A DNA stretch of 64,000 bases from Chloroflexi bacterium CFX4 (GTDB lineage: Bacteria > Chloroflexota > Anaerolineae > Aggregatilineales > UBA2796), in the NCBI GenBank assembly GCA_021404685.1, contig QWHC01000019.1:1-64000 (forward strand). Reading direction: 5' to 3'. Positions 61,684 to 64,000 of this stretch are shown one piece after another (position 1 is the stretch's first letter; every line of letters starts with the position of its first letter). A model generated the notes under the pieces. It ran no database searches and was not told where the DNA came from. It saw nothing but the letters and a program-made list of their open reading frames with translations. The position numbers and the translations under genes were made by a program.

Positions 61684-62487
61684 TCAAGGCAGTTCGCCTT
61701 CGGCACTCGTTACAATGTTTAGTGTGCCATCTGCTTGCGGAATAACGGATAAGCTGAATGGCAGCTGTTCGTTCGGCAGCAGTTGCTGATCAGGCGGCAA
61801 GCGCACTTGGCGGAAACCGGTGACCTGACCGCTTTCGTCGTAGAGTGTTGCCACAAGGCTGATCTGCTGCACCGCCTGCTCACCGCGATTACTAAGCGTG
61901 CCACTCAGCGTATAAATGCCTTCAGTAAAAGCGCTTTGCACATTCTCAACGTGCAGGTGGGGCAGCATCTGTGTGTTGCGAAGCGCACGGGCAACTTCTG
62001 CCACCGCGCTGCTGTATTCAGAGGGCAAGCGCTCAAACTGCGCGCCATAGGGTGTGCTTTCATCAGGCAGCAGGTAGCTGCGCGCCGTTGCCACTTCGCG
62101 CACGTCTAGGGCGTTGCCTTCCTCATCTATCAGATAGACGCGCACCACTAATTGGCTGATCGGCACACCAAGCGGATTATGCAGGCTGCCCAAGCACAAC
62201 AGGCTGCCCACTGGAGTCTCGTAGCAGTTGGGCAGCGCAAGGGGCAAGGGTAAGGGCGTTGGCGCAAGGGTCAGCGCGATGAGAGTCGCCGGGTTCAGGG
62301 TTGGTGTGCGGCGCAAACGCGGTGTGGGTGTTGGGCTGGCAGACGGGCTGGGCGTAGCTGCCCACTTCAGCAAGGCACGGGTGGCTACCTGTGCAGTAGG
62401 ACTGCCCGCCGCACCACTCTGACTGCAACTTGCCACCAAAACACCTAAACAACACCACACCCAAACCAACCGTCGGTTGCTTCGCAC
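61684..62487 (-). CDS. Lipoprotein with two FxLYD-like domains
   Basis: 267 residues starting at GTG (62487) with GAGAGG upstream. Lipobox after VWCCLGVLVASC, a Pro/Thr-rich linker, then two related beta domains: one with SLHNPLGVPISQLVVRVYLIDEEGN, the other with GTLSNRGEQAVQQISLVATLYDESGQ, both like FxLYD repeats (gene products of unknown role in cell-surface proteins). About 230 bases without any gene separate it from the kinase gene (61456-61683); I saw no clear element there. Confidence 0.82.
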   Translation of the reverse strand: MRSNRRLVWVWCCLGVLVASCSQSGAAGSPTAQVATRALLKWAATPSPSASPTPTPRLRRTPTLNPATLIALTLAPTPLPLPLALPNCYETPVGSLLCLGSLHNPLGVPISQLVVRVYLIDEEGNALDVREVATARSYLLPDESTPYGAQFERLPSEYSSAVAEVARALRNTQMLPHLHVENVQSAFTEGIYTLSGTLSNRGEQAVQQISLVATLYDESGQVTGFRQVRLPPDQQLLPNEQLPFSLSVIPQADGTLNIVTSAEGELP

Positions 62488-62577
62488 TTTTTACCTCTCA
62501 CCCTTGCACACAGGCACACTTTTATGGCGTATTATAGCCATTTTTTGCGGATTGCGTGCAGTGGATGCTCAGGTTTT

Positions 62578-63039
62578 CTACCCGACTCCGTTGTTTTGGA
62601 GGGCGTTGATCCGTTCACGGAGCAGATCGGGCATGGGCGCTTTAGTGAGCGCTTTGTAGTCATACATCACAACCAGACCGCTGCCTTCAGCTGCGACTTT
62701 CCCTAGCTTGTGGCTGACCACACAATAATCCATCATGAAGCGGTCAGCTTCTAGGCTGTGAGCGCGGGTGCCAACCGAAAGTGTATCTGGGTAGGTGAGC
62801 GGCGCACGAAAACGGCATTGGAGCGACGCGACAATCGGACCGACACCGACTTCTTGCATATAGGCAAGCATCTGAATGCGCTCAAAGTAGGCAAGCCGTG
62901 CGCTCTCAAAGTAGCGGAAATAGATAATGTTATTGACATGCCCGAAGGCATCCATCTCGCCCCACGCCACCGAAATTGGGATGACAACCGGATATTCTTT
63001 CAAAAGGTCTTGAAAAACCATCTTAGCGCTTCTTTCCAT
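62578..63039 (-). CDS. Acyl-CoA thioesterase, hotdog fold
   Basis: 153 residues of the 4-hydroxybenzoyl-CoA thioesterase/YbgC family. Catalytic Asp lies in AWGEMDAFGHVNNIIYFRYFESAR (the classic D-x-x-GHVNN), and SLEADRFMMDYCVVS and YDYKALTKAPMP complete the fold. Hydrolyses acyl-CoA; chain length cannot be read. ATG at 63021 is an equally good start. Confidence 0.93.
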   Translation of the reverse strand: MERSAKMVFQDLLKEYPVVIPISVAWGEMDAFGHVNNIIYFRYFESARLAYFERIQMLAYMQEVGVGPIVASLQCRFRAPLTYPDTLSVGTRAHSLEADRFMMDYCVVSHKLGKVAAEGSGLVVMYDYKALTKAPMPDLLRERINALQNNGVG

Positions 63040-63140
63040 GCCCTACCATACACCCTGCACGATGCGGCTTTCGGCAATTACAGAGTCCGATGTGACAAGC
63101 GGTACGCGCAATCGTAGTGCACCACCAACTATGATCCGAT

Positions 63141-64000
63141 CTACCCATGCCGCTGCATAAAGCGCGCCAAGCGCTCTAGCGCTTCCTCGATCTTTTCATA
63201 GGCAGCCGCGTAGCTGGCACGCACAAAGCCTGCGCCGCTCTGCCCAAAGGCGCTGCCCGGCACCATTGCTACGCGCTCCTCTTGCAATAGTCGCTCGGCA
63301 AAGGTGTTTTCATCCATGCCGCTTGCCGCGATGTTCGGGAAGGCGTAGAACGCGCCGCGTGGCTCAAAGCAGGGCAGCCCAAGCGCATTGAAACCGTTCA
63401 CGATCAGCTTGCGGCGGCGATCATATTCGGCGCGCATTGCCTCTACATCTGGCTCGCTGGTGTCAAGCGCCAGCAGCAGTGCCTCTTGCGCGGTCGTCGG
63501 CGCGGACATGATCGTATACTGATGGATTTTCCGCATCATGCTGATGATCTCGGCGTTGCCCGCCGCATAGCCGATGCGCCAGCCCGTCATGGCGTGGCTC
63601 TTGCTGAAGCCGCTCAGCACAACGGTGCGCTCGCGCATATTGGGCAGTGTGGCAAACTGCGTGTGCGGCACGCCATACACCAACCGATCATAAATCTCGT
63701 CAGAGATGACTAGCAGATCGTGCGCTTCGGCAAGCTGCCCGATCTCCAGCAGGTGGTCGCGCTGCATCACCGCGCCTGTCGGATTGTTGGGATAACCGAT
63801 CAGGATGGCTTTAGTGCGCGGCGTGATCTTCTCGGCAAGGCGCGCCGCCGTCACCTGAAAATCATCGGCAACGAAGGTTGGCACAGGCACAGGCACGCCA
63901 CCAGCAAGCGTCACTTCTGGCATGTAAGCGACAAAGCACGGCTCAGGCACGATCACCTCATCGCCCGCGTCCAGGATGGCAGTCAGCACAAGGTAGAGCG
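63141..64000 (-). CDS. Class I/II PLP aminotransferase (5' partial)
   Basis: At least 286 residues; the frame is open through the right window edge (codons for LYL precede the first possible start), so the N-terminus is outside. Features: AILDAGDEVIVPEPCFVAY, GYPNNPTGAVM (substrate/PLP Asn), ISDEIYDRLVYG (Asp and Tyr), PLP Lys in SGFSKSHAMTGWRIGY, and the Arg in GFVRASYAAAY. The sequence fits an aspartate/aromatic family aminotransferase (type-I gamma, AspC/PatA-like). Acceptor unknown. Confidence 0.94.
   Translation of the reverse strand, partial: LYLVLTAILDAGDEVIVPEPCFVAYMPEVTLAGGVPVPVPTFVADDFQVTAARLAEKITPRTKAILIGYPNNPTGAVMQRDHLLEIGQLAEAHDLLVISDEIYDRLVYGVPHTQFATLPNMRERTVVLSGFSKSHAMTGWRIGYAAGNAEIISMMRKIHQYTIMSAPTTAQEALLLALDTSEPDVEAMRAEYDRRRKLIVNGFNALGLPCFEPRGAFYAFPNIAASGMDENTFAERLLQEERVAMVPGSAFGQSGAGFVRASYAAAYEKIEEALERLARFMQRHG

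Overview
The window looks like chromosome from a Chloroflexota bacterium, probably Anaerolineae-like. This is inferred from gene content rather than from a phylogenetic marker: an LPXTG-anchored DUF11 repeat protein with its sortase, many lipoproteins with Pro/Thr-rich linkers, an FMN-riboswitch-controlled riboflavin ABC transporter of the RibXY type, LysW-type lysine biosynthesis (LysK), two-subunit 2-oxoacid:ferredoxin oxidoreductase, and several soluble kinases with AAA/TPR or FHA partners. The DNA is moderately GC-rich, gene-dense and ordinary in organisation. No insertion sequence, prophage or CRISPR array was seen. The first gene is cut at its 5' end and the last (an aminotransferase) at its 5' end by the window edges.

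Layout: 1-4.3 kb, DUF11/LPSTG surface protein and sortase. 4.3-11.2 kb, housekeeping: DUF4926, flavin reductase, purine nucleoside phosphorylase, fabG, then nusB-tatA-tatC-lipoprotein as one operon. 11.3-13.7 kb, large secreted beta-helix protein. 13.8-23.8 kb, a minus-strand glycoside-use locus: beta-mannosidase, LacI regulator with two operators, CUT1 ABC transporter, a secreted clan GH-A hydrolase and a GH1 glucosidase. 24.4-29.7 kb, a tight operon of five membrane proteins carrying six copies of one ABC-2-permease-like domain, with no ATPase. 29.9 kb, tRNA-Thr. 30-34.9 kb, a signalling cluster of VWA protein, giant Ig-like array protein and kinase with zinc ribbon. 35-39.9 kb, superoxide dismutase, EamA transporter, acetyltransferase, CpaF-like ATPase, DUF3592-like and SRPBCC proteins. 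40-47 kb, HtrA protease, kinase-AAA-TPR regulator, and the riboflavin ABC transporter under an FMN riboswitch. 47.2 kb, tRNA-Leu. 47.3-54.6 kb, TolB-like lipoprotein, FHA protein, hybrid kinase, GNAT, alpha/beta hydrolase, phosphatase, FkbM methyltransferase and a LuxR protein. 55.4-60.2 kb, GntR regulator, KorAB and LysK. 60.2-64 kb, cNMP-binding histidine kinase, FxLYD-like lipoprotein, thioesterase and aminotransferase.

Best candidates for something undescribed: (1) the six-domain ABC-2-like membrane array without an ATPase; (2) the kinase / cytoplasmic Ig-like array / VWA trio, which resembles TerY-kinase systems but lacks a PP2C phosphatase. The riboflavin operon is a known type but has a clear second-level control element, a hairpin over the first Shine-Dalgarno sequence. 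All calls were made by reading the sequence; no database search was run.
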